A stretch of 64,000 nucleotides of DNA, taken from assembly GCA_016808115.1 (NCBI GenBank), contig JAEQBH010000294.1:1364001-1428000 (forward strand), given 5' to 3'. The position numbers were made by a program, and so were the translations under genes. Positions 23,201 to 34,928 of this stretch are shown in pieces; positions within the stretch are counted from its first letter, which is position 1, and the number at the start of each line of letters is the position of its first letter. The DNA comes from Tetrastigma voinierianum. Taxonomy: Eukaryota > Streptophyta > Magnoliopsida > Vitales > Vitaceae. The notes under the pieces were generated by a model that saw nothing but the letters and a program-made list of their open reading frames with translations, ran no database searches and had not been told where the DNA came from.

Positions 23201-25002
23201 TGTGATGCCCCAACCAGGGTCCATTTGACAACCCAATAACTCGTGAATACTGCAAATGCCTGCACCCGACACCACTCACGAAAATCCGGCAGAGTCTCCT
23301 TTGTACGGGGAGCTCTACCCAAGGTACCTGTCCCAACAAGTTTACAATGACCACACAGGGTCCATATGTGAGTAAAATACTCATCAAAATATATCCCAAC
23401 CAAATATATTACTTGGTTCAAGAGTTTTTACATTACTCTTAATTCAACATATATTAAACCTTACAATTCCAATACATAAAGAGAGAACAATATCAAAGCC
23501 ACAAGTCGGGCTTTCTTCTAACGCGTCTCTAAGGAGCGTCGTCCCCGCACACTCCCCGTACCTAAATGCAGATCCTCGATTGTGGTGAGATGGCCCCAAG
23601 AGTGATACTTCCAACATGGGTTACTCCCCACCTAAGTGCACATGTCATGGCAAACAATCACATTCAAGCAATTTCATGAACCTACTCGAATGTCTACATG
23701 CCCAATCCTATGTCCCGAGTCTTCACCGACTCCCTCACATATGCCTAAGATGAATGCGAGTAAAATATCCAATTTTCAAAACAAAAGCTTTTTATTCTCA
23801 AAAACTCACTACCGAGATTCGGTAAAATATTAGACAACCCTCCGAGACGAATTGCTGGATATTTCTCCGAAACAGTCATGGGTCCGCCTCCGAGATGAAT
23901 CGTTGGACAACCCTCTAAGGCAATTCTTCGGAAAATCTTTCTTGAAATTCCTTTCACAAACATTTTCATTTTTGTTTCATTTCATGTCATGCACTCACAC
24001 CTAATATTCTAGTTGCCCCAAAGCAGCATATGGAATGCATTATGCCAATTCCAAATAATTTATGCTAATACAATTCACATGCATATATTAACATAATTGA
24101 CTCACAATAATCACGTTATTCAATTTTCACATCAATAACACCAAAATTAGCTCACATGGGCTAATTAGCAAACACAAGCAATTCATTTTGAATCACTTAC
24201 AAAACACATTTTCACACCAAGAAAATCATGTCACTATTCACATGAACAATGAAACCCTCGGGTTACTGTTCACGGCCACCAAATTTGGGATTCCCACTCT
24301 GCCTGTAAAGGCTTAGATCTAATCACATACAAACAGTTTCAGAATATCCCTTAACTATAAACATGGTTTTAGCTAAAGAATATCACAGAAAAGATCCCTA
24401 CCTCTGGAGTTGCCTGGGAATACCCACCAAATCTGTCCACTCATAGCCCTCACACAGAGAACAACTTTACTTCTTACTCCGTCGAAAACCGACGGTCCGA
24501 TCGGCCGGAAATCTAGAGAGAATGCACACTTTCTCTCTCTAGAAATCACAAAACCTCACTTTTTGCACCAATCTTCCAGCCACTGCACGTTTTGTGCTCA
24601 AACCGAAGAAGATGAACACTGTTCATCTTTTGTCTTATTATCATTAACAATTCCAATAATTCTCATAATGTCCCTTTTCTTGATTTTTGACACTTGGCAC
24701 TATCTAGGCCATCCATTTCATCCTCTTTCTACTCATGCAACATGTGTCACATGGGTACATGTAGTAGGTGACTTTTGTCACATCACATGTCTCTCAAACC
24801 CGTTTTACGGTACTCGATACCCAGTGCCTCGAAAAACGTGAAATTCCGACTATGTCGAAATTCGACGAAATTCGACGTGGTAGCTAGATTACGCGAGACA
24901 ATTCCAACGGTGAAGTCCGTTTCGTCATCTGAGATCTAGAAAATTTCTAAGCCAATCAAATTACCGTTTACCTTTTTGAAAATCGAATTTTCTGGTCTTA
25001 CA
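23201..25002 (-). repeat. Element B 3' LTR
   Basis: Plus-strand ends are TGTGATGCCCC and GGTCTTACA. It aligns with 34929-36738 and with the split B2 LTR (42553-42591 plus 62705-64000). The copy lacks about 33 bases at 23369 that both others carry (a GGGCCCCTGCATCAATACTC block). About 23815-23945 holds imperfect 25-40-base units built on CCTCCGAGACGAATTG. A hairpin with arms GAACAATGAAACCC and GGGTTACTGTTC lies at 24244-24275. Confidence 0.93.
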
Positions 25003-25013
25003 TTCTCCTTCCC
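25003..25013 (-). other. Element B polypurine tract
   Basis: The minus strand reads GGGAAGGAGAA just before the LTR start TGTAAGACC, as expected for the plus-strand primer of a minus-oriented element. Confidence 0.85.
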
Positions 25014-25079
25014 AAGGAATTTCGTCTCCTAAATTCGGGACAATCACAAAAAATCACATGTATGGCGTAATGCACTACG

Positions 25080-25727
25080 CCATGCATAAACTAGTCATTT
25101 AAGTAATTAAACGACTAAACCACGTACCTTCATCCCTAAATAAGAAGGGATAAGTGGCCCAAGATCGTCCCTCGCTCCCATGTTGACTTCCACTCCACGG
25201 TCGCCAAGGACCACTAAATTTCACTAGCCTGTCGCAAACCTGATCCCTACCATCCATAATGCACACCGGTCCTCCGAAGGTCCCATCCGTGTCAACCTCA
25301 ATCTCCCAATCCACTGGCATGAGCTGGATCTAGAGTGTACCTGAGCATGGAAACGTGTAAATACCTCATGGCCACCGACATGTCGGGCTGCAAAGCCAAC
25401 CAGACGCTTATAAGCAGGATTCACCCTCTCGAAAGTATCTCGAAGGGCCCACAAACCTCAACACAAGCCTCGCGCTTATCAACCTCGACTCCCACTTCTC
25501 TCTTAGGCATTACCTTCAAGAAGACGGCTTACCAACCTCAAACTCTGGAAGGGTCGACGCCGACATCGCGATAGCTCTTCACGCTCCGAGCCGTGAGAAA
25601 GACGCTGTCGACGTCACCCTGATGTGTCTTTAATCGATCGTGACCGCGATGGAGCTCTCTCCCACCTCGGTCCAACATAACTATGGACTGTATAGGCCTC
25701 CCCATAAGCACCTCATATGTAAAGACC
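25080..25727 (-). pseudogene. Element B integrase C-terminus and chromodomain-type tail
   Basis: Minus-strand frames give YEVLMGRP (25690-25715, the PYEALYGR block after the integrase core). They continue with AYKRL...HEVF near 25360-25410 (the GPY/F-to-HNVFH region) and DWEIEVDTDGTFGGPVCI (25255-25310), RDQV, and finally ATYPFLFRDEGTWF at 25105-25150. The last blocks are the standard end of Tekay-type polyproteins, in the chromodomain region thought to guide insertion. Frame changes separate the pieces. Confidence 0.85.
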
Positions 25728-26589
25728 GTAACGCCCTCGAAATATACCCTAGTCGTTTTCGACATGTTTGGGTATTGTAGTATAAATTGAATTTTTCGTA
25801 ATTTAAATGCGAAACATGGAAATTGAGAAACCCGGAAATTGTACAATACTTAAGGACAAATTTGTAATTTGTAAAAAGGGGCCTAAAAGTCATAAGTTGA
25901 TAAGATGAGAGACCAAAGTGGAAATAATATAAATGGTAGTGCAAATAGTAGAGTGAGGGAGGACTAAAAGGCAATTAGAGAAACTTAAAACCAAAAATGG
26001 GTTTTATTTATCTAGGCCAAACATGGCCTTAAGTCAAAAATCTGGATAAGAGCAATTGGTCTCTCATTTTGAGAGACCAAAAATGTAGAGAAGAGGAAAG
26101 AGAAATAAGAAGAGTAAGAGCAAGCAGGCTGTTAAGAAGAGAAGGGTTAAGAAAGGAAGAGCAAAAAGGTATGGAAACTAACATTGAGTATGGATTCGAT
26201 TTTTGTATGGATTCTAACATTTAGAATGAAACTTTGTATAGATTTGTATGGATACATGTTTGTGGGTTGCAGGTTGTAAGAAACCTAACCCTAGAATAAA
26301 TTCTTATGGGATCAAGAGTATGGAATCCTCCCTTTGAAGTTGGATTCATGGTTAATTACAAGTAATTGAGTTAGGGTTTAGAACAAACCCTAACTTATCT
26401 TTATGTTTGACCATATAAGGTGACCCATTTTGGCTCGGGAGTAATTCATGAAAGGTTTTTGAAGAAAGATAAGTATTGAAAGATGATTTGGAGAAAATGT
26501 AGACACAGATGAGCATGGAGTGGTTTTGATGTGTATAAACAAGATTGCTGACTGGGTAGCAACATGTGGAAAAATCGAGAAACCACATT

Positions 26590-27115
26590 TCTGGACAATT
26601 TTCGAAGGGTGGTACCGGTACCGAATGTAGTGGTATCAGACTGTACCCATGCTCGCTGACCGCTGCTAGTATTTTGGCCATAACTTACTCATTTCTTATC
26701 CGATTTGGGTGATTTAAGTGGCTGGTTAAAATAGACTTCAAGGAGAATAAAACATCCTGAAATAGATACCTTCAAATTATGAATATAGATGGCCTAAAAA
26801 TTCACAAGTGGGGGTACCATAAGTGTTCTCACACCGGTACCGGCATCGCACTCGCACGCTTTGTTCCGTTTCTCGCACTGAGTACTGATTTTGACCATAA
26901 CTCGTCATTTCTTATCCGATTTTGCGGATCCAAGTTTTGGTTAAACTAGACTTCAAGGAAAATAAAACATCATGAAATAGGCACCTTAAAATTCTGACTC
27001 TATGTGGACCAAAAAGTCACTCAAAGTGGGGCTATGTTCAAGCCAATTTCTGGTTCTGTTTTGAACATAGAGTAGTCTCGATTGTTTAGGACATAACTTG
27101 AGTTCCGGTGCTCCG
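26590..27115. repeat. TACCGGTACC-containing internal repeats of D1
   Basis: Three blocks of about 180 bases share CTTATCCGATTT(T)G, ACTTCAAGGA(G/A)AATAAAACATC and a following block that, in two of them, holds ACCGGTACCG palindromes. The D2 counterpart (50880-51130) carries CTACCGGTAG twice. Confidence 0.7.
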
Positions 27116-27549
27116 ATTTGGGTGATTCCTGTTGGAGGAGAACCCTTAGCACCTTAGCTTTAAAGGAGTATAAAGAATCAGTGTTAAATATGGAGTCAAG
27201 ACACTAGAAAATGGTAGAGCCAAACAGTCCCGAAAAATCTGGTAAAGACTTAGTTTATATGAAAATGTGATAACTTTAGTTTGGAAGTATTCAATTGAAT
27301 GATTCCAATTTCTAAGTAAAGTAGATTCATAAAAGGAACAAGAATACATGAATGAGGGGGAATGCTATTAGTCATGACAGGCTAAGTATATGAAATGCCA
27401 TATGGAATGTGCATGAAACATGAACCTCGAATATAAGGGAACATGATACACGAGATAACGCGCATGGCACGCCTATTATAAGATAGTAAGTTACTGAACT
27501 CATATAATTATAGGACTTCCTAAGACCAGTTATTGAATGACATGGCACC

Positions 27550-29200
27550 TCTGTTACGTGGGCAGGCACGTATGGTACTTCGGTACTATTTGATTAGTGC
27601 GAGGCCACTGATGCGCTGAGCCAGCACATTAGTACTTCAAGATTTCCGATTAGTGCGATCGCACTCTCGACCGTGTTTCGACACATTAGTACTCTTGGCA
27701 CTCGATTAGCGCGACGACACTCTTCGCAGTGCTTCTAAGACTCCGTGCTTTGTGCTACTAAGACCTCAAGATTGCACCAGACCTTCGGGTACTTATCAGG
27801 TCGTGTCCTTACCCATTCCGTGACACGGCCTGTGCAATCCAACGCTTATATGATAAGACTCGAATAAAGAATAAGAGAAAAGAAATGAATATGGTAAGAT
27901 CCAATGTACCTACGGTACCTTCAGATTCTGTCTCGCAGTACCCACGTACTTTGCATAAGTAAAATCTCCGTAGTACTCACGGTACCTCCCAGATCGCGAA
28001 AAAATAAGCATAAGTTCTATAACATAAGTATAAGTCCGAAGAGTACTCTTACGTACTTTGTACTGCACAAGCCTCAGAACACAAGTATAAGATCCAGTAA
28101 GGACAATTGGTAACAGATCCGGTAATACAAGTATATATCCACAATACAAGTATAAGATCCGAAATACAAGAATAAGCTCCTCAGACATAAGTATAAGTCT
28201 ACAAGACAAGTATATGCTTCAGAATACAAGTATAAGATCCAAAATACAAGAATAAGCCTGTGGTCACAAGTATGTAATATTATCCGAAGACAAGGATATG
28301 CTTCAGAAGTACAAAGTACAAGATATGAAGTACTGGCATAAGTACCACCGGCACCTTTATCAGAATTCCTAATGAGAGATCCGGATAAGTATTAGTTCCA
28401 TTAGATAAGCTAGCGATAACTCGGGAGATTTGAATAACAATTATAAGTCCGGGCGTTATAAAGAATAAGTCCGATATATATGTTCTTTTTGAGATCCGCA
28501 TGCGCATAATGTCCCGATACAAGTACAAGCATGTGCCTCGTGAGAGTTGAACAAGTAGTACTTAATGTACTCCTGTATAAGAATAAGTTCCGCACACCAA
28601 GATAATGCTTTAATATCTCCGTGAAAAATTACCAAAGTACCTCCCACAAGTGTAAACCCTAGTATAAGTATAAGCCTCTATGGTATAAGTATAAGCCTTG
28701 AAGTACCAAAGGGTACCTCCAGATACATAAGTTCTGGTGAACTCCCTACTAGAGATCCGAGATAGATATAAGTACCAAGACGTGTATAAGTACTGCAGGT
28801 ATAAGCTCAGAATCTACAGAGACCTGAACAAGTATAAGCTTGAGATAAGTATGAGTATGTGGATAAGTACCTCCGTATAAGTATATGTATAAGCTCAGTA
28901 ACGCATACAAGGAACTCTATAGAAGTATGTGTCCTACAGGAGATGAGTATCAGTATGTGTCCTACGGGAGATCATAATAAGAATAAGTCTACCATAAGAG
29001 TAAGATCTGAGTAAGTATAAGTTGCTCTAAGTATAAGTTCAGTACTGTAGACGAGAGATCTGAACAAGCATAAGTTTGTTACAAGGATAATTATGTATGT
29101 AAATCTGTTATATGAATACATGAAGATTCTAATATATGTTACTGATATATGTTTATTATGATTCAATATAAATGCATGTGTACCAGTATAAGTTATAAGA
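27550..29200. repeat. Variable repeat array of D1 (GTACC / AAGTATAAG units)
   Basis: Dozens of short units combine AAGTATAAG(T/A)CC with GTACCTNCGGTACC-like palindromes at irregular 20-60-base spacing. The matching array in D2 is more regular (48880-50480). Open frames in this stretch are by-products of the repeat. Confidence 0.8.
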
Positions 29201-29579
29201 TATGTTTCCCACTAAGCGTAAAGCTTAGCACGGGGGTTTTTAATCCTCAGAGGCATGCAGGAGGACGTCCGCGATCTTCCGTGATACAAATGGCTAGCAC
29301 ATCATAGGTTCATCACAAGACGCGCTCTCGATTTGTAAAATGTAAAAGTACGCTAGAGATATGTAAATGGGACTCAGTATATGTGTATAGATTTTGATGG
29401 GCACCAATCCGGTGGTGGTTCTTTTGTATATGTATATGATATTTTGATTTTATTATAAGTTCAGCTCTGAAAAAAGAAAAAAAAAAAAAACAGGTAAAGA
29501 GTCCCAAAGATACTTAATTCGCACTCCTCGAACCGACATTCGATCCCCTATTCAGCCTGACTGAATCTGGGGTGTGACA

Positions 29580-30360
29580 CCATCTGTAGATATCACCATA
29601 ACCGGTTGTCAGAAGTATTCCACTAAGGGTAAATGCTCTTCCCAGCTACCCTTATGATCCAGGATGCATGCTCGCAGCATGTCCCCTAACACCTGTATAG
29701 TCCTCTCTGACTGACCATCCGTCTATGGGTGGAAAGCTCTACTCATGGTCAGCCGTGTGCCCATAGGCTTTTGGAAGCTCTTCAAAAAGTGCGCCATAAA
29801 CCTTGGGTCTCTATCTGACACTACGGGATACTGGTAATCTATGTACGGACGACCGAATATAAACCTACACTTCTCCAATTTGAAAGTCACCCGCACGGCT
29901 AGAAAATGTGCCGACTTTGTGAGCCGATCCACTATCACCCATACCTCATCATGTCTTTGCGGCGTCCATGGCAAGTGGGTCACAAAACCCATCGTGATCG
30001 CAAGGCTCCACTTCCACTCGCCCACCTCCAACGGCCGGCAGCCCCGTCGGCTTCCGGTGCTCACCCCAACTCCATCGACACGTGACATCGTCGAACAAAG
30101 TCCCCTATGTGTCTTTTCATTCCGCTCCAGTAGTACTAGCGACGAAGATCCTGATACATCTTCGTGCCACTTGGATGCACGGCAAATCGAGAGTAGTGAA
30201 ACACCTTGAGAATCTCCTCTCTTAAATCGGTCAATTGGGGAACCACTACCCGTCCTTTATACCGAAGACTACCATCTCCGTGGATCTGGCCCGTACTCGT
30301 CACCTTACCGACCGCACCGATCCTCGATGGACACCATTCCCGTCCCGCCCCGAGACTCAA
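29580..30360 (-). pseudogene. Element B integrase, zinc-finger and catalytic core
   Basis: Minus-strand frames give DGSLRYKGRVVVPQ, then FHYSRFAVHPSGTKMYQDLRR (30140-30280, the HHCC zinc-binding lead-in). The core follows: WIVVDRLTKSAHFLAV-like at 29880-29960, and a YQYPVVSDRDPRF block at 29800-29840. The aspartates of DRLTKSAHF and SDRDPRF correspond to the first two of the DDE triad. The last part of the core is beyond D1 at 25727 and left. It would insert the element's DNA if intact. Confidence 0.88.
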
Positions 30361-31031
30361 TCACTCGCTTCAACGTAGACTCCGTACCTACTAAACTCCC
30401 CAACGTACCCCCCGAGTCTCGCCGCGCAGATCAGAAATTAAATCGTCCCATTAGCCCGAGCATCCACCCCGAACCTATACTAGCCAATACTCCTCGTGAC
30501 TTTCGGACAGTGCATCGCCCACCACATCCGCTCTTACCAGGCGGTAACGCAGTGAGGTCATAATCCTCTAGGAATCCATCCATTCAAGTGTCTCATATCG
30601 AGGTCCCGTCACAGGAAAATATACTCTGGGACTTTTATGGTCCGAGCACACTCGAACTCAAGCCAATATATAAGTAGTGACGCCTAAATCTTCAAGGCGA
30701 AGACTCACGGCCGCCAACTCCATGTCGTGTGGGTAATTCTTCTCATGATTCTTTAATGACAGAACCATGGGGTTACTACCCTCCCTGACCGCATCAAAAC
30801 ACATCTTAAATCTCGAATCTCCGTGCATCATAATAATCGGTGGTACCCCTCGTCCCGGTCCCAGACTATCAAGATAGGAGCTTTAGTAAGCCTCTTCTTC
30901 AACTCCTGGAATTCCTCCTCGCATCTATCATCCCAATCAAATTTGACCTCCTTCCGGGTCAATTTCGTCATAGGTGCTGCTAATCGTGAGAAATCCTCAA
31001 TGAATCTCCTGTAGTACCCAGCCAATCCCAA
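30361..31031 (-). pseudogene. Element B connection / RNase H region
   Basis: The frame 30828-31031 reads GLAGYYRRFIEDFSRLAAPM, TKLTRKEVKFDW and LTKAPIL, the conserved RT-RNase H junction of plant Ty3 elements. The RNase H catalytic part (30361-30827) is in the right place but too frameshifted to read. Confidence 0.8.
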
Positions 31032-31035
31032 GAAA

Positions 31036-31660
31036 CTACGATTCGAAGACCGACTTCGCCTCGACCTCTCCGTCCACCGGACAATCCCGATGCCGACACC
31101 ACGTGTCCCAAAATCTCACCTCGCAGCCAAAACTCAGACTATTGAACTCGCGTATAGTCGATGGTCTCAACAACTCCGTAACACAATTCAAATGATACTC
31201 ATGCTCCCACTCGACCGAGTAAATCAAAATGTCATCCACGAAGATTACGACAAACTGATCTAGATAGGGTTGGAATACCCTATGCATGAGGTCCATGAAT
31301 GCTGCTGGCGCATTTGTCAATTCAAAGGGCATCACTGTAAACTCAAAGTGCCCATAACGTGTCCTGAACGTTGTCTTAGGGATATCTGTCTCCCTAACCC
31401 TCAGCTGATGGTAACCAATGCTAAGGCTCATTCGGGAGTAGACTGCGCTCCTCACCGATCAAACAAATCGCCAATCCTCTGCAGAATAGGTATCGATTCT
31501 AACCGTAACCGCTCAACTTCCGTAATCAATGCACGAAGGGTCTTGTCCTTCTTTTTCAATAGAACCGAGCACCCCATGGTGAAGTGCTTTGGCTTCATCG
31601 AACCCCGTCCGGGGCACCCCGTAGCCTGACTCGAAGTTCCTCGTGAACTCACTGCGCCAT
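31036..31660 (-). pseudogene. Element B reverse transcriptase
   Basis: The frame 31036-31455 reads [51 protein letters not shown] and [13 protein letters not shown]. It includes the catalytic VDD of the Y/F-x-DD motif. In MPFELTNAP the usual glycine of MPFGLTNAP is changed. The N-terminal part (31452-31652) shows VLLKKKDKTLR in place of VLFVKKKDGTLR and DDLFD-like LGDLFD. The core is close to Tekay RT, with a frame change between the two pieces. Confidence 0.93.
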
Positions 31661-32260
31661 CCTATGCTGAGTCATGAGATGGCGAAGTACTGTGGTGTAA
31701 CTCCGACACCAAGCTTCCACCACCCTATGAAGGCAATCCCCCGTAGCTCATCCGAAACATCCTCATACTCGCAAACTACCGAGTGCATCTAGTCCGGTCT
31801 CACCGCCCCTGTGTGGTAAGGCCGCTAGCCACCCGCCAATCGCCCCCGACACTGACTCGCATAATCGCTCGGGGTAAAGGTCATGCTTCACCCTTAAAAT
31901 ACAACACGAGTACCGTCCTACGTGTAGGCGGTAACCCTCCTACACTCACAATCGATGACGACTATGTAAGCTGTCAGCCAATCCATCCCCAGGATGACAT
32001 CGAACTTTGATATGTCCATGATCCTCAGGTCCACTGTGGGTAGAGTCCCCGAGATCTCTAACTCACAACCACGACATATCATCCCTATCCTCGCCCTAAT
32101 CCCTAGGGGAGAACTCACATACAAGGGCTCCTCCAAGGCCTCAACCTCTAAGCCTAACTCTATCACAAATCCATGCAAATGATAAACGAATGCTAAGCAA
32201 CTAATCAAATAACACTTCGGGCCATAGGCGATAAAGAAACGCACTCTCAGAGGACTCCAA
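31661..32260 (-). pseudogene. Element B retropepsin-like protease
   Basis: The frame 31918-32244 reads LGLEVEALEEPLYVSSPLG, CRGCELEISG and DISKFDVILGMDWLTAY. These are the conserved blocks of the chromovirus protease. The DSGATHSF active site just before them is lost in a damaged stretch at about 32200-32245. The product would process the polyprotein. Confidence 0.85.
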
Positions 32261-32299
32261 GTTGATTCGTCGACTCACCGGTGGTATAACGGCGCAGAC

Positions 32300-33350
32300 A
32301 CGCCTTAAACCCTCTCGACGTCTCTTGCTGTGTGGGGCCTCGGGTCCCCGCCGCCCATACTCCGCCTCTCTCAGTACCGCCTGCAATCTGGCTGCCCGTA
32401 GTTCCCGAAACCGATACTCGGCTCCTCTCGGCTCGCACTAGGTGTGGGAGGAATATAATCGATCCTCTCCCGTCTTATCGCTAACCGGGACTGTGGCCGT
32501 CCCGAAACCCCGGGATCCCCGTCTGCAATCCCTCCTCATATGTTCCCGGGCTGATGGCACAGAGCACACCATTTCGCTCTGCATGACCGGGTAACCTCGA
32601 TCTCTGTCTCTGCCCGAATGGCTGCGGCCCTAGAACCCATGTGAACTAGAAGCCCTCTGCTTCTTTCCCGAACTGGAAGAAGACTGACTCTCCTTCCTCT
32701 TGCTACTAACACACGTATCCCGAGTGCTCCGAGTATCCTCGATCTCTCTATGGTCGCACGCCCCAACCACGAGTCCATGTCCCGTAGGCGTCCCACGATC
32801 CCGCCCGAATGGACAACTTCAGCCCATTCTGACCCTAACTTTCTTTGGCCATATCCGTGGCCACGTAGTCATCAAGAAACAAGCAAATTTCCGTGAATCT
32901 AGCCACATCACCGTCATAGTTCCCGTCTGAAATTCTGTGAACCTCGAGCCTCGTGACGAGCAGTATTTGGAAAAAACTTAGCCATGAACAGCTCCTGAAA
33001 CTCTGTCTATGTCATCATTTGCGGTCTCTAGAGGTCTTGCCCGCCCACCATACTCGGCCTCACCCTAGCTGAACGCCAGCTAGTCTAACTCTGGTCGTGT
33101 CAGAGGTAATCTTCATAGCCTCTAACACCTTCTCGACCGCACAACCAACGGTTCTACACCATCAGATCTCTCCTCAGGAATGCTCCGGAGGATGATGTGC
33201 CCTAAACCTTGGAGGTTACTCCTGACCTCCCTGCCACTGCTGCACTAGTCAGGCAATAGCGAAGCAGCCAGTAATACCTACACCCTCAAAGAAAGCCTGG
33301 CCGGGTCAAACACCGGCAGTTCTGACTGAAGACTGTGGATCGCCTCTACG
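32300..33350 (-). pseudogene. gag: Element B gag with zinc knuckle
   Basis: Near 32950-33000 the minus strand reads ELFMAKFFPNTARHEAR, the conserved gag-core block. At 32540-32575 CALCHQPGNI is the start of a CCHC zinc knuckle (CxxCxxxGH pattern, final part shifted). A serine/arginine-rich stretch lies between, as usual. The frame changes several times. The N-terminus is not defined. Confidence 0.75.
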
Positions 33351-33589
33351 CCCCGCCATCGACTAGCCATCTACACATGTCAAATGGCAAGCAAATTCTA
33401 ATGCAGATTCTAAGGCTTAATCACGTACCCAAGACACTATTCATATACGTAAAATATTTCATACATACTGCCCATGCATTCATAGGTAATGCAAGACAAT
33501 TGACCCATATATTAAATCATAATCGGAAAATTTTATTTTTGAAAATTTCATTCAAAGATTTATTTGCCGCAATTTTTTTTTTTAAACCG
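33351..33589. other. Element B, AT-rich stretch before gag
   Basis: No domain recognised. Likely the 5' end of gag or the leader of B on the minus strand. Confidence 0.35.
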
Positions 33590-34230
33590 TGAACGCGCTC
33601 ATGAACAAGGTTCCTAAACAAAGGACTCGTAACTGCACCGAGTCAAAATCAGTCGGTGCACCAGTGCACACCCCGCCTGTGTTGTTTCGCCCAATCGCTA
33701 ACGCACGCCCAGCCGCACGCACAAATACCGCGTCATAGCGCGACTGGCCAGATCGGTACACACGGACCGCGGTCGCGCCTCCCTGCCAGTCGCCAGAGTC
33801 CCCCCGTGTCGCTGGTGTGCGCGTTGCGCCGAGGCCGCCACCGGTCACAATACGTACCATATCGCGACCCAATCCATGCCGCGGGCGCGTTCCGGCAGCA
33901 TCGCAGTCGTAGTCTAAAGACGCCGCTGTCGCGGTCGCAGCGACGCCGCTGTCGTGTCGCAGTCGCTGTAATGTAGCCTTGTCGCTGCTATATCAAGCGA
34001 CACGACAGTCGCCCCTAAGCCACGATACAATGCTTTCAGATCGCGACTCCCCCGGTCGTGCCCCGCGAAGGCCGCACGCCGCCGCCTCGCGCCCGCGCAC
34101 AGCGCCCGTATCGTGGCCCTCGATGGTCGCACGTGGCGCAAGCTCGGGACGTGTCATGGCCGAACCCGCCATATCGCTAATCTGGTTGAGCACCCATGTC
34201 AGGGCCGTGTCACGATACAAAAATTATATC
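33590..34230. repeat. GC-rich GTCGC-rich island in element B leader
   Basis: A sharp GC-rich block within AT-rich flanks, with repeated GTCGC/GCGAC and ATCGCGAC words, densest at 33910-34060 (for example GTCGCGGTCGCAGCGACGCC). Both strands have open frames because stops are rare, but none resembles a protein I know. Confidence 0.55.
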
Positions 34231-34337
34231 GTGACTCAAACTGGGAAAGGGGCAGTAGCCCATTCCAGCTTCTTGCAACGTTTTTTTCATCATTTTTCTT
34301 CTTCATTTTGTTTCACCTTCTAGAAGACCCAAAAATT

Positions 34338-34349
<12 letters not shown>

Positions 34350-34391
<42 letters not shown>
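34350..34391. repeat. TA microsatellite
   Basis: About 21 TA units in a row, preceded by CATA units. Confidence 0.95.
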
Positions 34392-34399
<8 letters not shown>

Positions 34400-34699
34400 C
34401 CAGTAGAACAAAATAAATTCCTAAAAATTTATTTATTTTTTATTTTTATTTTCCAGTTTTACACACTATAAAACCTTAGAAAAAATTTATTCACATCATT
34501 TTTTTTTTAATTCTGGACCATTTCCCCAAAATTCCTCAAACAACTAAGGTTTTAATTTCTCCTATGCTATTTATCAAGCATACAAGCACATAACCACACA
34601 TCATACACGACAATTCATGTTCACACATAAAACACAATGCGTGTAGTGTTCTAATCTTGTCTCGTGACTTCCTAGGTAATCACATACCTAAACCCTAAC

Positions 34700-34928
34700 A
34701 TTGAGCTATACCAAGCTGTGATGTTCTTACAACTTACGACCATGGCCTAAGCCCAAGTCCCTCAAGCCCTAGGTTTTCATTTACCTAAGCTCTACACCCA
34801 ACGAGCTCCCAAGTGTACCGGCTTATTTAACTCGATACCAAGCCGTGAAGTCGGTATCGACTAAACTTATGGATACCCAAAACCCGAGCTCCCTAGGTAT
34901 TCATATACCCAAGCTCGATACCAAGCCA
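34700..34928 (-). other. Element B decayed Met-tRNA primer region
   Basis: Three copies of ATACCAAGC(T/C) followed by GTGA or ATGA lie at about 34709, 34838 and 34918, in roughly 80-130-base units that also share CCCTAGGT and AAGCTC. The intact form read on the minus strand would be TTGGTATCAGAGCT next to the LTR end. Here CTG within it is reduced to C. Confidence 0.55.

Larger units (their letters stand above)
25728..29579 (+). mobile_element. Solo LTR D1 inserted in element B integrase
   Basis: Starts GTAACGCCC (expected TGTAAC, first bases blurred) and ends GGGGTGTGACA. It matches D2 (48024-52054) in reverse complement at both ends and along its length. Host integrase sequence resumes on both sides. 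CCATC follows at 29580-29584 and ACC precedes, so the duplication is plausible but not clean. No coding region is present. At 3.85 kb it is long for an LTR, as in some chromoviruses. The strand given is only relative to D2. Confidence 0.85.

Noticed and set aside
25728..29579. D1 as a full retrotransposon
   Set aside because: Both ends match the two ends of D2 and no coding, primer site or second LTR is inside, so it is a solo LTR.
29840..30209. Plus-strand ORF of 122 codons opposite B integrase
   Set aside because: It is a shadow of the minus-strand integrase core, which shows DRLTKSAHF and SDRDPRF.
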